DNA of 64,000 bases from Clitopilus passeckerianus (lineage: Eukaryota; Basidiomycota; Agaricomycetes; Agaricales; Entolomataceae). The position numbers were made by a program, and so were the translations under genes. This document shows, one piece after another, positions 1 through 8,511 of this stretch. The notes under the pieces are model-generated. The model was not told the DNA's origin and searched no databases. It saw nothing but the letters and a program-made list of their open reading frames with translations. Within the stretch, counting starts at the first letter, position 1, and each line of letters opens with the position of its first letter. Location of the stretch: assembly GCA_944990035.1 (NCBI GenBank), contig CALYLX010000059.1:372001-436000 (forward strand). The letters are read 5' to 3'.

Positions 1-2
1 TC

Positions 3-697
3 TCACTGTCTACGTGCACAAACTGGGCATTCAATTACCTGATTGGAGCTGGCACTCCGTGGCTACAAGATGTAATACATTGGCGCCTGTATTTTATGCA
101 TGCATTCTTCTGTGTGTGTAGTTTTATACTTGGTTCGTACTGCTATTTTCCCACCATTACAGGGCACTTATTGCTGTCTCTCTAGTATATTTCCGTGAGT
201 GTCCACGAGTGTTTATTGCCTCGTGGTATTCAGAATGTAATCCCCACTACAGTATACCCCGAAACAAAAGGTGTTCCATTGGAAGAAATGGATGCTGTCT
301 TTGGCGAAGGTGCGCCTACTCTAAACCGCATATTACCGGTATTGACTACCCCTTATATCCAGAACCAACGAAACCTACCTTCAAAAACCCAGACACCGCG
401 GAACGTGACACCTTCCTTGGACCCACAACTTCTCCAATCGCGTCATATCCACCGCCAGCGAAGTCAGCTCGACCAACATCAGCAAGAGGCGGATGGCTTG
501 GCCAATTATTTACGCCAAAGTCAGCTTCTTACCAACGAATGCGTGACGAAGAGGCGGAGGAACTGGCGCCACTGCATTCGTCCAGGGATATTGCAGACCA
601 GATAGACGAGGATGGGGATGCGAGATATGACCGCGAGGAACGTGGCGTTCATAGTAGACGATCCTGGGAGGGAAGGAGAAGCCAGGACTCCACATGA
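3..697 (+). CDS. MFS sugar transporter, 3' part (5' end lies left of the window)
   Basis: Sugar/H+ symporter of the major facilitator superfamily in the plasma membrane; only the end is present. Reading from base 3 gives the last helices (a segment with NWAFNYLIGAGTPW and WRLYFMHAFFCVCSFIL). After splicing comes the family signature YPETKGVPLEEMDAVFGE that follows helix 12 in fungal hexose transporters. Splicing inferred by frame: exon to 132, intron 133-252, exon 253-309, intron 310-362, exon 363-697. Both junctions keep phase 1 and rebuild V-YPETKG and FGE-E. The cytosolic tail of about 110 residues is acidic and Arg-rich (QRMRDEEAEELAPL). The 120-base first intron is longer than most in the window, so a small extra exon there cannot be excluded. 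Substrate is not predictable from the tail. Confidence 0.85.
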
Positions 698-1537
698 CGC
701 ATAGAGCTTGTAAGGTTCACAAAAACCATGGGTTGATACTAAATACTAATATTCCGCGCAGAGCCACCTATCATACCCTGCTTTGCTGTTATATTACAAG
801 TGCTTTCTGCCTATTCTATGGACTATTTATTTCAATTCTCGGCAGAAGCTCCTGCAGATTAATCCCCGGTTTGGTAAACAACTAGGTCATTGACCGCATC
901 ACGACGCCCTTATCTCTTTGGCGAAGGTTCCAGGATGGATCTCAAGCGCTGTCATCAGTTGCCAGATACGGCTTGATCATTACGTTTCCATTGCTGCTCA
1001 CAATGCGAACCACTCCGAAGCCAGAATTGGGACATGCGTCCTAATGAGAGCGATGGCCTGTGGCAAGACGTTCAGGATTAGAACTAGCATGGCTGAGGGA
1101 GCTCTCCAGAAAATATCTCGGTCATGGGGTCATGGGTCGTCGGTTTATGGCTGCCCTTATCCGAGTCGAGCTATTCAACTAATTTCCTTGAAAGATTGGC
1201 TTCCTCTGAGATGAGATGACCTCGCCATACAGCAAAATTCATCGTGTCTAACAAGAATACGCTCTGAGTTGCTTCCTCGACGCACAGCTCCACAGTTCTC
1301 GAACGCTCGAGGTCTAAGCTCTACAAGTCCTCACAGGTAAAGAAGAAGGCTTGCACCTTGGGAAGCCGTAACCTTGTGATAGGGAGTAGTTCATGCCCGA
1401 GGGCTTATCGATATATCGTCTTCTCAAGAGCTCTCTGTGAGCAGTTCGAAATCTATAAAATGCCACCATGCTGAAGACATTCGACATCAAGCCACCCTTG
1501 GTACTCCCTCTCCAGCCTCCTTAGACCTTTCGAAGCC
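698..1537. other. Intergenic: 3' flank of transporter and promoter of the peptide precursor
   Basis: No coding signal could be supported. Short open frames at 694-885 and 918-1214 resemble no protein family and lack intron-linked partners. The right end holds a TATA box (1453-1460) and a short upstream open frame (1468-1524). Confidence 0.5.
1453..1460 (+). promoter_or_regulatory. TATA box of the repeat-peptide precursor
   Basis: CTATAAAA lies 78 bases before the start codon at 1538. This fits a strong, regulated core promoter as often seen for fungal secreted-peptide genes. A good-context ATG at 1468 (18 codons, ending TAG at 1524) lies between the TATA box and the gene. It would be a uORF only if transcription starts unusually close to the TATA box. 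Confidence 0.5.
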
Positions 1538-2050
1538 ATGAAGCTCTCCGTCGTCCTGTTGGCTACTTTGACTGCCTACATCGCTCAAGCTGCGCCTTCG
1601 CCTGGAAAGGCTCAGGTATGTCGCATCAAACAGCAGAATATGGTGCACCACTGACAATTTTACCAGGTCAGCCCTGTTGGTACGACCGCCGCCAACGTAG
1701 GTTCCTACGTCTCTGGAGAGAAGAAACGCGAGGAGAATGCCGAGGATATCTTCTTCTACAACTGGGGTAAACAAGTGAACAAGCAGGCACCGGAGGAACA
1801 CGCCGAAGATATATTCTTCTACGATTGGGGCGAGCAAGTAGGGAAGCGGGCACCAAAGGAGCATGCCGAGGACATTTTCTTCTACAACTGGGGCGAGCAG
1901 GTCGGGAAGCGCGCTCCTGAAGAACACTCTGAAGATATCTTCTTCTATAATTGGGGCGAGGAGGCCGCCGCTGAGAAGCGTGCTCCAGCAGAACACGCCG
2001 AGGACATCTTTTTCTACAATTGGGGCGAGCAGGTCGAGCGTTCAAACTAG
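1538..2050 (+). CDS. Secreted repetitive peptide precursor with Kex2-type sites (five EDIFFYNWG repeats)
   Basis: Unrecognised gene; predicted 153-residue secreted precursor. Exon 1 (1538-1615) encodes a signal peptide (MKLSVVLLATLTAYIAQA, cleavage likely at AQA-AP). Intron 1616-1666 ends ttaccag. Exon 2 (1667-2050) encodes a short leader ending KKR, then five 19-23 residue repeats. Each holds the core EDIFFYNWG (repeat 2 has D for N), preceded by an acidic/His stretch such as APEEHA. KR follows repeats 2, 3 and 4; repeat 1 ends NKQ (site lost) and repeat 5 ends the protein. This is the layout of Kex2-processed repetitive proteins: alpha-pheromone precursors, and the precursors of UstYa-modified cyclic peptides (ustiloxin, phomopsin, asperipin, epichloecyclins). 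Aromatic, Tyr-containing cores suit the latter. No UstYa/DUF3328 gene is visible in the window. Basidiomycete mating pheromones are CaaX lipopeptides, so a mating role is unlikely. Function is inference; the architecture is seen directly. Confidence 0.88.
1730..2047 (+). repeat. Five in-frame coding repeats of the peptide precursor
   Basis: Repeat units lie at about 1730-1786, 1787-1849, 1850-1912, 1913-1981 and 1982-2047. Units are 57 to 69 bases long and differ mainly at third codon positions. Unit 4 has a 6-base insertion adding two residues before KR (EEAAAEKR). Confidence 0.9.
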
Positions 2051-2291
2051 ACACCCCAGAGAGTGGCCGAGTTGCAACTGTCGTAGCCTTTCGTCTTTTT
2101 CAAGTACTTAACTGTGTACCTTCAGCGAATACTTTCAATTAGCTATTAGACTGTGTCATATTATCCACCATTTGCAATGTATCCGTGATCATATATGACC
2201 CAAATCGATTTCAAGGGTGGCCGCCGGAACATCAATGATTGGCACGAAAGGCTCAAGAATAGGTATATTCCAACAATTTACTTTGTCCAAT

Positions 2292-4434
2292 CTATAGCTT
2301 CGCTTTATTTCTCTTCGCTAATTGTTGCTCATACTTCTCCTGCAGCACTCTCCTCAGCACTTTCCCTGTCGGACTCTTCGGGATCTGTAGTCAAATCCGT
2401 CAGGATGCTTCTTGATACGGTTTGAGAACGTGAACATACCAGTTTGACGACCTCAATACCTCCCCTACACCACTTGTACTTGCTCAGGTTCTCCTTGTGC
2501 CACTCGTCGAGCTCCTTGGTCACAGCTACTGCACCCAGTTTCCTCCCCTCCTCGCTCAGCACTACCCATGCGCGAGGCACCTTCTCGTCCGAAGTACGGC
2601 CATGACCGCTCACACCAGCAACCGTAGCATCGATGATTAGTCGTTTAGGATGGGCGAGGAAGCAATTCTCGATTTCTACTGGAGAAACTTGCGAACCGGA
2701 GATTTTGAGGGTATCCTTAGTGCGGTCTGCGAAGCTGTTAGCAGGAAAAAAAACCAATGTGTCAGTACACCATCTTCGAATAGCGGAATTCAGGAAAACT
2801 TACAAAAAGTCACCGCCCTCCGTCACCCTGAACGCATCCCCAGTCCTCAACCAGCCGTCGACAAAGGTCTCCTTCGTTGCTTTCTCGTTACCCCAGTAAC
2901 CCAAAGCGATGTTCCCGCCAGCCAGCCATAATTCACCAACTTCATCGACACCAGCCTCCGATCCGTCGTCGCGGATGAGCTTGGCCTCCATGCCAGGCAT
3001 GAGGACACCTGTGGACCCTGTGATAGGCTGTTTACCACCCAGAACTCCCGGGAATGGCTGAATGATTGCGGAAATAGTCTGCTTAAACCAGTCAGTTCTA
3101 TTCGGGATGGAGGAGAACGATGGTGAATACTCACCCCTTCGGACATTCCATAGCCTTCACTCAACCGTGCTTCGCCTGGCATCAGCTTCTTAAACTTTTC
3201 AGCAAGGTCTGGTGGCAGGTACGCTGCACCGCTACCGGCGGAGGTCAGGGAGGAGAGGTCGATCTTGTGTATTTGTGGATAATTGACGATCTGATGGATG
3301 AGGGAAGGGATGAGAGGAGCAGCGGTTATTTGGTACCTATGCGAAGAGGAAGTTGAGGATGCCTATCGGGATTGGAGTGTCCAGAGTGCACGTACTTAGG
3401 AATCGACTTGAGAGCAACCTCAAGATCCCATTGTCCAATTAGGACGTATGTTGATGGTGCCAGGAAGCAACGAAGGGTGAAGTAATGGAGACCATACGTG
3501 TGATGAAGAGGTAGAACGGCCAATACTATCGGAAGGCCCTCTGGAGTGTTGTAGGGTGGTGGCTACGCAAAGAGGTGAGGCCCTAGTACGACATGTATGA
3601 GGCGCTACGTACCGTATGCACTTGAGAGGTAACGAGACCGTTGATGAGTGCTTGCGCCATAGAGTAGATGATATTGCCATGTGAGATCATCACAGCTGCG
3701 TGTGCAACCATTTCAGTCAGTTTGCTGATATCTTCAATAAGCTGACGAAACATACCTTTTGGAAGCCCACTCGTCCCACTCGAAAACACTAGATACGCCA
3801 GCGTATCTTTCTTCGCGGGTTGGACGGGGATAACAGGTACCTTTCGGACCCTGACAGTTTTTATGACCTCACTCAGACTCTGGCGGCCCTTGACTGCCCC
3901 ATCGAGGACGTGGATCTTGCTTAACGGTATCCCTGCTTTCTTTGCCACGGGAAGGGCAGCAGGCAGATACTTGGCATCCACAAATAGCCGCGTGGGCTTA
4001 GCGAGGTTGAAAGCATGGTTGAGCTCGAAAGGTGTTGAGTAGGCGGATATTAGAGCGAACGGGATGGTAAGGTATAGGCAGGAGTGAATGAGGGTAATGT
4101 AATTCTAGAGAAATTTGGTTCAATTTAGCAACAGGAATCATGAATATCCAAGAAGAAGGCGCACGTATGAATTTTGTCCGAGGACTCCAATAAGTTCACC
4201 TTTGCCAGGCTCGATCCCGAGGCCTCCTTCACTCAGAGGTTCGTTCATTCCCGTTGCGCCAAGGCGAATCCTCTCAATGAACTCCTTGTACTTCCTCTTC
4301 CTCCCGGTCCGCGCATCGATATAGAGCGTGTAATCCTCAGGCCATTCGGCTTGGTCTGGCCGGTTGAAGCAGAAGGTATGTGTATTTATCTCCGGCAACG
4401 CTGGAACTGGCGGGAAAGGGGATGGGATGGGCAT
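2292..4434 (-). CDS. Acyl-CoA / 4-coumarate-CoA ligase-like AMP-forming enzyme with PTS1
   Basis: ANL-superfamily adenylating enzyme that activates a carboxylic acid with ATP and loads it on CoA. N-terminus at 4434 (FCFNRPDQAEWPED, then YIDARTGRKRKYKEF). The P-loop YLVFSSGTSGLPKG lies before an intron near 3755-3690. The A5-like YGMSEG, GWLRTGDAFRV, and the hinge DRTKDTLKISGSQVSPVEIE follow. The last intron (2439-2385) restores the catalytic-lysine motif IPKSPTGKVLRRVLQEKY; without it the frame reads into an unrelated tail. The protein then ends AKL, a good type-1 peroxisomal signal, so peroxisomal location is likely, as for fungal 4CL-like and fatty acyl ligases. At least six introns. The substrate cannot be told from sequence. 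It lies tail-to-tail with the peptide precursor (242 bases apart); no evidence links the two functionally. Confidence 0.88.
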
Positions 4435-5085
4435 ATCTGTCGAAATCTATAGCAGTTCGGCCCAGGAGACGTCGTCGTGGGCAACAACCATCGCCAGCTG
4501 GTGGCTTTTAAATCAAGTGGTCCATCCTGCGGTTGGCCTCAGTTGCAAAGAGGCGCCGGGTATTCCGGAATCATAGTAGCCGTAAAGCGATCAAACATCA
4601 AACAAGCGAGAGTGCACCCGTGGTCCCCTTTGCTGGATCCCCCAGCTGACCTCTTTTTCGGTAGAATTAATGGAGGTAAACCCCAGAAAACATGGATATC
4701 TCGCGCCGCAACAACTTTTGACGAGGTTCTCATTGAATCAGCAAAGGGGGAACGGTTTTACCAACCCCACGGGTATTTATAGGTATTTATGTCGACAGAA
4801 AATAGGAACGGCATGGACGCCGGTATACCCGAGCATGAAGTCGTCAATCCAACACAGGAGGCTAACCTTGAAAATACAAGATCGATGATATCCTGGTCCT
4901 CAACAAGGGTTGTGAACGCATCAGATCCTCTCCGAATCGAATTTATGAGAACCCGAAGAGCATTACACAGTACAAACACGAGGTCACACCAGTATAAATC
5001 TACGCCGAGGACCTGCCAACGACTGAATTCTAAGATTCTCTCGGTACACACTCTACCCCCAACACTTCAGACAGCACGTATAAGT
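4435..5085. other. Intergenic between ligase start and first defensin-like gene
   Basis: No supported gene. The left end must contain the ligase promoter. Open frames at 4477-4782, 4758-5051 and 4789-5265 show no domain, splice or composition support. The last 45 bases begin the segment duplicated at about 6135. Confidence 0.5.
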
Positions 5086-5361
5086 CTAAAAGACCAGGTA
5101 GCCATCTGCACAGGTGCAATGCCTGAATTGGAGAGGATTGAGCACTATTCATATATCATGCTTCACCTGATTGGAAACTTACCCATTCGCGTATGTCCCG
5201 CGATTGCCATGTCCTGCGAGTTGGCATTGGCCGCCGCAGAAGACGTTAGGATCGGTTGGCACTAGGGTTCTTTTCTTGACGGTGGCCCGTTCTTCAACCG
5301 CTGGAGCGGCGGAGACCATCGAAATGATGGCTGCGACAAGTGTGATAGTGAGCAACTTCAT
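5086..5361 (-). CDS. Small secreted Cys-rich defensin-like peptide, copy 1
   Basis: Predicted 71-residue prepropeptide. Exon 1 (5361-5183): signal peptide MKLLTITLVAAIISMVSA, then a short acidic pro-region ending KKR at residues 29-31 (Kex2-type site). Intron 5182-5123 (gtaagt ... attcag). Exon 2 (5122-5086) ends in TAG. The mature part would be about 40 residues with only four cysteines, at 42, 46, 62 and 64: C-x3-C, 15 residues, then C-x-C preceded by GH. That is the CS-alpha-beta core (CxxxC plus GxCxC) of fungal and invertebrate defensins. The first and third cysteines of the usual six are absent; the usual GGYC corresponds to GTYA here. The paralogue at 6186-6458 keeps the same spacing and intron. 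A TATA box (5446-5453) lies about 85 bases upstream. Antimicrobial role is inferred from family; a neofunctionalised signal peptide is possible. Confidence 0.8.
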
Positions 5362-5445
5362 GTTTGTCTAGAGACTTGGACTGGAGGGTGCTTAGAGAAT
5401 TGGTAGAGAACGTTGGTTGATGATACTTTGTGTAGTACCTCTCGT

Positions 5446-5453
5446 CTTTTATA
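5446..5453 (-). promoter_or_regulatory. TATA box of defensin-like copy 1
   Basis: TATAAAAG on the minus strand, about 85 bases before the ATG. It is conserved with its flank (TACTGCAG side and CGAGA side) in the second copy at 6533-6540. Confidence 0.5.
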
Positions 5454-5649
5454 CTGCAGGGTGGTGGTACCGGAGTATATGAAATGTATTGAACTACTCA
5501 GTATATATTCGCACCCAAGGAATTCCTCATACGCCTCCCAACTCGCGGCCGTGTATTAGGGCTTAAATGAAGAGGCCTAGGTTCGTTAATTGGACAGAGA
5601 TGTGGCCCCTAAATATGGATATGGTTCCTTGTGTGTTTGAGGACTGCTC

Positions 5650-5960
5650 AACCAGGAATGCTTTTCACTTTTCCTCCATCTCGATTGAGACGCTGCCGCG
5701 TGCACCCTCCGGGTAATCTAACCTTTCTCTTCTCCCTGACTGAGTACGTCGATTCCCAGTACACAAACATTAAGGTAATGCCCTCGGGTTTGGGACAATT
5801 CGAATATCGTCGAACTCAGGTCCGGGCCTGAGATCGGCTGGAGTGGCTGGAGTGTTGGAGGACCTAGTTCTACTAAATTGTGAAGTGTTCTGAGGCGGCC
5901 TGGTGCTAGGTTAGAAACTGATATATCCGGAATAGAACCGTTATGATTCCACACAGTAAT
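5650..5960 (-). pseudogene. Decayed 3' fragment of the neighbouring F-box gene (duplicated)
   Basis: The minus strand here matches the last exon of the F-box gene at 6746-8116 in order and at DNA level. Both have LAPGRLRTLH / PAPSHLRTLH, the GIDVLSQGEEKG / YWESMYSITEEGKG region and the GGxxAAAPQ-like end. Single-base changes break the frame, and there is no 5' part or F-box. It travels with defensin-like copy 1, so both arose in one segmental duplication. Confidence 0.75.
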
Positions 5961-6185
5961 TGTATTTCATCAAATTCCCTAAGGTCGACCAAAGTCATAT
6001 CAAGTTCAAAGTGCCAAGGCTCAGTACTCAGTTGGTCTAATCATTGTCTCACGCAAGTCTTCGCAAAGCCGTAGATCATTACGCCAGGCATTACGCTGTG
6101 ATATGATCCACGCTGATTATTGAGTTCGCTTGGTACACATTCTACTCCTAACCAACTCTCAACAATCTAGACAGCATTCAAAAGA

Positions 6186-6458
6186 CTAAAAAGGCTGATA
6201 GCCGTCCGGACAAGTACAATGCCTATATGGATGACGATTGAGCACCTTGCATGTATTGTACTTCATCTGATTGGAAACTTACGGTGCCACATATGTACCG
6301 TGCTCGCCATGACCCCCGTAGTTGCACCACCAGTCGCAATAAGCGTAGATATCAACTACTACGGTCCTTTTCTCGACAGTGGTCTGTTCTTCAACGGCCG
6401 GAGCGGCAGAGACCATGGAGACGATGGCCGCGACGAGTGTGATAGCGAGCAACTTCAT
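6186..6458 (-). CDS. Small secreted Cys-rich defensin-like peptide, copy 2
   Basis: Predicted 70-residue paralogue of the gene at 5086-5361. Exon 1 is 6458-6283, intron 6282-6223 (gtaagt ... atatag), exon 2 6222-6186. The signal peptide is nearly identical (MKLLAITLVAAIVSMVSA), and the pro-region ends EKR at 29-31. The mature 39 residues carry cysteines at 41, 45, 61 and 63 with spacing identical to copy 1 and the same HCTC-x-DGY tail. The loop differs strongly: CDWWC replaces CGGQC, and the chain between the Cys pairs is changed. Conserved cysteines and variable loops are what is expected of a defence or signalling peptide under diversifying pressure. Function is inference. Confidence 0.8.
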
Positions 6459-6532
6459 GTTTATCGAGAGGTTTGAGAATACGAGGAAGAATGAGAACGC
6501 TGGTTGAAGATCTTTTACATGGTATTTCTCGT

Positions 6533-6540
6533 CTTTTATA
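6533..6540 (-). promoter_or_regulatory. TATA box of defensin-like copy 2
   Basis: TATAAAAG on the minus strand, 75 bases before the ATG at 6458, at the matching place to copy 1. Confidence 0.5.
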
Positions 6541-6745
6541 CTGCAGGATAGTAGTACCAGAGTATATGAAACGTGTTGGAATTTTGCTGCGCAGGGAGAG
6601 AGGTATCATGCCGGGCTACGACACCCGCTCCGTGACCAGCGTTCATTCGCGCCCGAGGGACTTCTCATCAACTCACAACTGGCGGCCGTTTATTAGGGCC
6701 CAGATGATGAGGCCTAGAATGGTCCATTAAACAGATATATGGCCG

Positions 6746-8116
6746 CTAACCGCGGATGGGGCTCGTTGAGCCTTCGAAGACTGCTTTACCACTATGAATT
6801 GCGCTTTTACTCCACCCCAATTGAGGCGCTGCCGCCTGCACCCCTCCAACTACCCGACCTTTCCCTTCTTCCGTGATGGAGTACATCGATTCCCAGTACT
6901 CAAACGTCAAGGTAATGCGCTCGAGTTGGGGAAAATTTGAGGACGCAAAAACGCCATCGAATCCATGCTCGAGGGTGAATTCAAGTTTGGGTGTGGAAGC
7001 TGGTGGCGACTCTGGCGAGGTTGTTCTTCGAAGGTCCAAATGAAGAGTTCTGAGATGGCTTGGCGCGGGGTTGGTGAGCAATCCATCTGCAGTGAAATCC
7101 TGGATGATTCGGCAGAGTGCCTGTATGTCGGAACACTCCGTAAGGCCGAGATCTACGTGTTCAATCCGGTAGTACCGCTTGAAATCGATTCTAGATTCGC
7201 TGTATGTTCAGTTGTTTGTGTTATATCTACGACGAAGGTTCACACACCCGCAATAATCACAGTACTCAACATCCGTCCAAGAAAAGTATCGGAGGGTTTT
7301 GATTGAGTCGAGAAGGCATCTGATAATTTGGGGTGCCAAAAATCCTTCCAGGTTGAGCCTACTGAGTTTAATTGAAGGCTGATTTCTGGCGTCGGAGAGG
7401 ATATTGCAGAATAATATAGGCAGGTTTGAGCTGGTAAGCCTGTGGCTGGGTGGAAGAAGGGATTCGAATTGAACGGGTTCCTCAATGATTCGCCCGCCGA
7501 CCGCCAGTGTTAGCTCTTCCAACGAGCTTATGGCAACTTGGGAGATGGGACTCCAAGCGAGTTGAAAGGGTCCGCCTGTGATATGCCTGAAGCATAAGCT
7601 CTTTCGACCTTGAAAGATAATATTCATCCAATCTAGTCTGCGGCCTGTGAAATAGGCTCCTTCAATCGACAGGGAGTCGAGGTGAGGGGACGTCGGTGTC
7701 ATGGACAAAATAGCCTGTATAGCCCGACCCAGATAAAAGTCTTGCCTGAAGCCCACTGTATCATTGGGTGGCATACCTAGGTATAACCGCCTCAGAGTTG
7801 GCGCAACACTGGAAAGAATGAAGGCAATCTTCTGTGAGCCAGACTCGGGTAACTTGATAAGCTCGCAGATACGATGGCTGGTAATCCTTAGGCAGCGAAC
7901 GAGTGACGATAGGTGCGGGAAGGCACGAAGGGCGCGGCAAAGCCGTCTGAACTGCCCCCAACCTTGCTCGAGAGTGATATCTGCAAACAAAGGAGCTCGG
8001 CAAATCTCCGCCAGTTGTCGAGATACAAGTCCACAACTTCGAAGGTCGTACTGGTCGAGGTACGGCAAGATCCCATAGAAAATATCCACAGGTAGATGAA
8101 GGTCGTCTGCTACCAT
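6746..8116 (-). CDS. F-box protein (LRR-like tail)
   Basis: Probable substrate adaptor of SCF ubiquitin ligases. The N-terminus LPVDIFYGILPYLDQYDLRS-CGLVSRQ is a recognisable F-box (residues about 8-50); the rest is the leucine-rich tail common in agaricomycete F-box proteins. Exon 1 8116-7248, intron 7247-7200 (gtgtgtg ... catacag), exon 2 7199-6746. The junction keeps frame (YCG-ESRIDF) and runs on into LTNPAPSHLRTLHLDL. About 440 residues. The last exon was copied upstream with a defensin-like gene (5650-5960). It is divergent from GDA1, with 395 bases between start codons. Target unknown. Confidence 0.8.
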
Positions 8117-8511
8117 GTCCCTTGCTCAAGTGAATGCTGAAAAGCTATGATCGAAAATAAGTTTTGTACCTGGTGGCCATGGTCATGAGTGGGTGATGAC
8201 AAACATCGGACCTTGCTGCCATCAACGGTGACCGTACCCTGTTTGGCGTGCCCGGTCCATCTCTATACCTCGAACTCTCAGCGACCAGATTGGCTTCAAT
8301 TCCATGTTGAATGTTGGACTTGGCAACACGACTTCTTAACAGTGGACACAACGACGACAAAGGTAGCTCGGCTTCGGAGAAATCCAAAATTTCCACACCG
8401 GATTCTGGGTCGCCGTCCGCATCACCGCCACCTTCCCCGCAAGCTCCTCCTTCCACTACTGCCACATCCACTGGCCTAGCGCCTCCCAACAACACCAACA
8501 TTCGTTCTAGA
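8117..8511. other. Divergent promoter region between F-box gene and GDA1
   Basis: No gene. An open frame runs into GDA1 from 8311, but its Ser/Pro-rich translation lies before the conserved start MAISPRSANYERLEGG and is more likely untranslated leader. Confidence 0.45.

Larger units (their letters stand above)
5040..7090. repeat. Tandem segmental duplication (about 0.9 kb units)
   Basis: Unit 1 is about 5040-5960 and unit 2 about 6135-7090. Shared in order: 3' flank of the defensin-like gene, the gene and its intron, its promoter with TATA box, a GCGGCCGT-ATTAGGGC block (near 5545 and 6683), and the 3' exon of the F-box gene. Only unit 2 continues into an intact F-box gene. Divergence is obvious by eye, so the duplication is not recent. 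Confidence 0.75.

Noticed and set aside
918..1214. Open frame of 98 codons upstream of the peptide precursor
   Set aside because: No similarity to known domains, and it was checked as a possible modifying enzyme (no HxxHC-type UstYa motif seen).
1538..2050. Interpretation of the peptide precursor as a mating pheromone gene
   Set aside because: Known basidiomycete pheromones are short CaaX precursors. This protein ends ERSN without a CaaX box, and no STE3-type receptor is in the window.
1487..2054. Long open frames antisense to the repeat-peptide gene (169 and 128 codons)
   Set aside because: They exist only because the sense repeats are repeated in frame. They lack signal peptide, splice sites and plausible composition, while the sense strand has all three.
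8145..8501. Gly/Val-rich minus-strand frame before GDA1
   Set aside because: It is a shadow of the Ser/Pro-rich GDA1 leader on the other strand.
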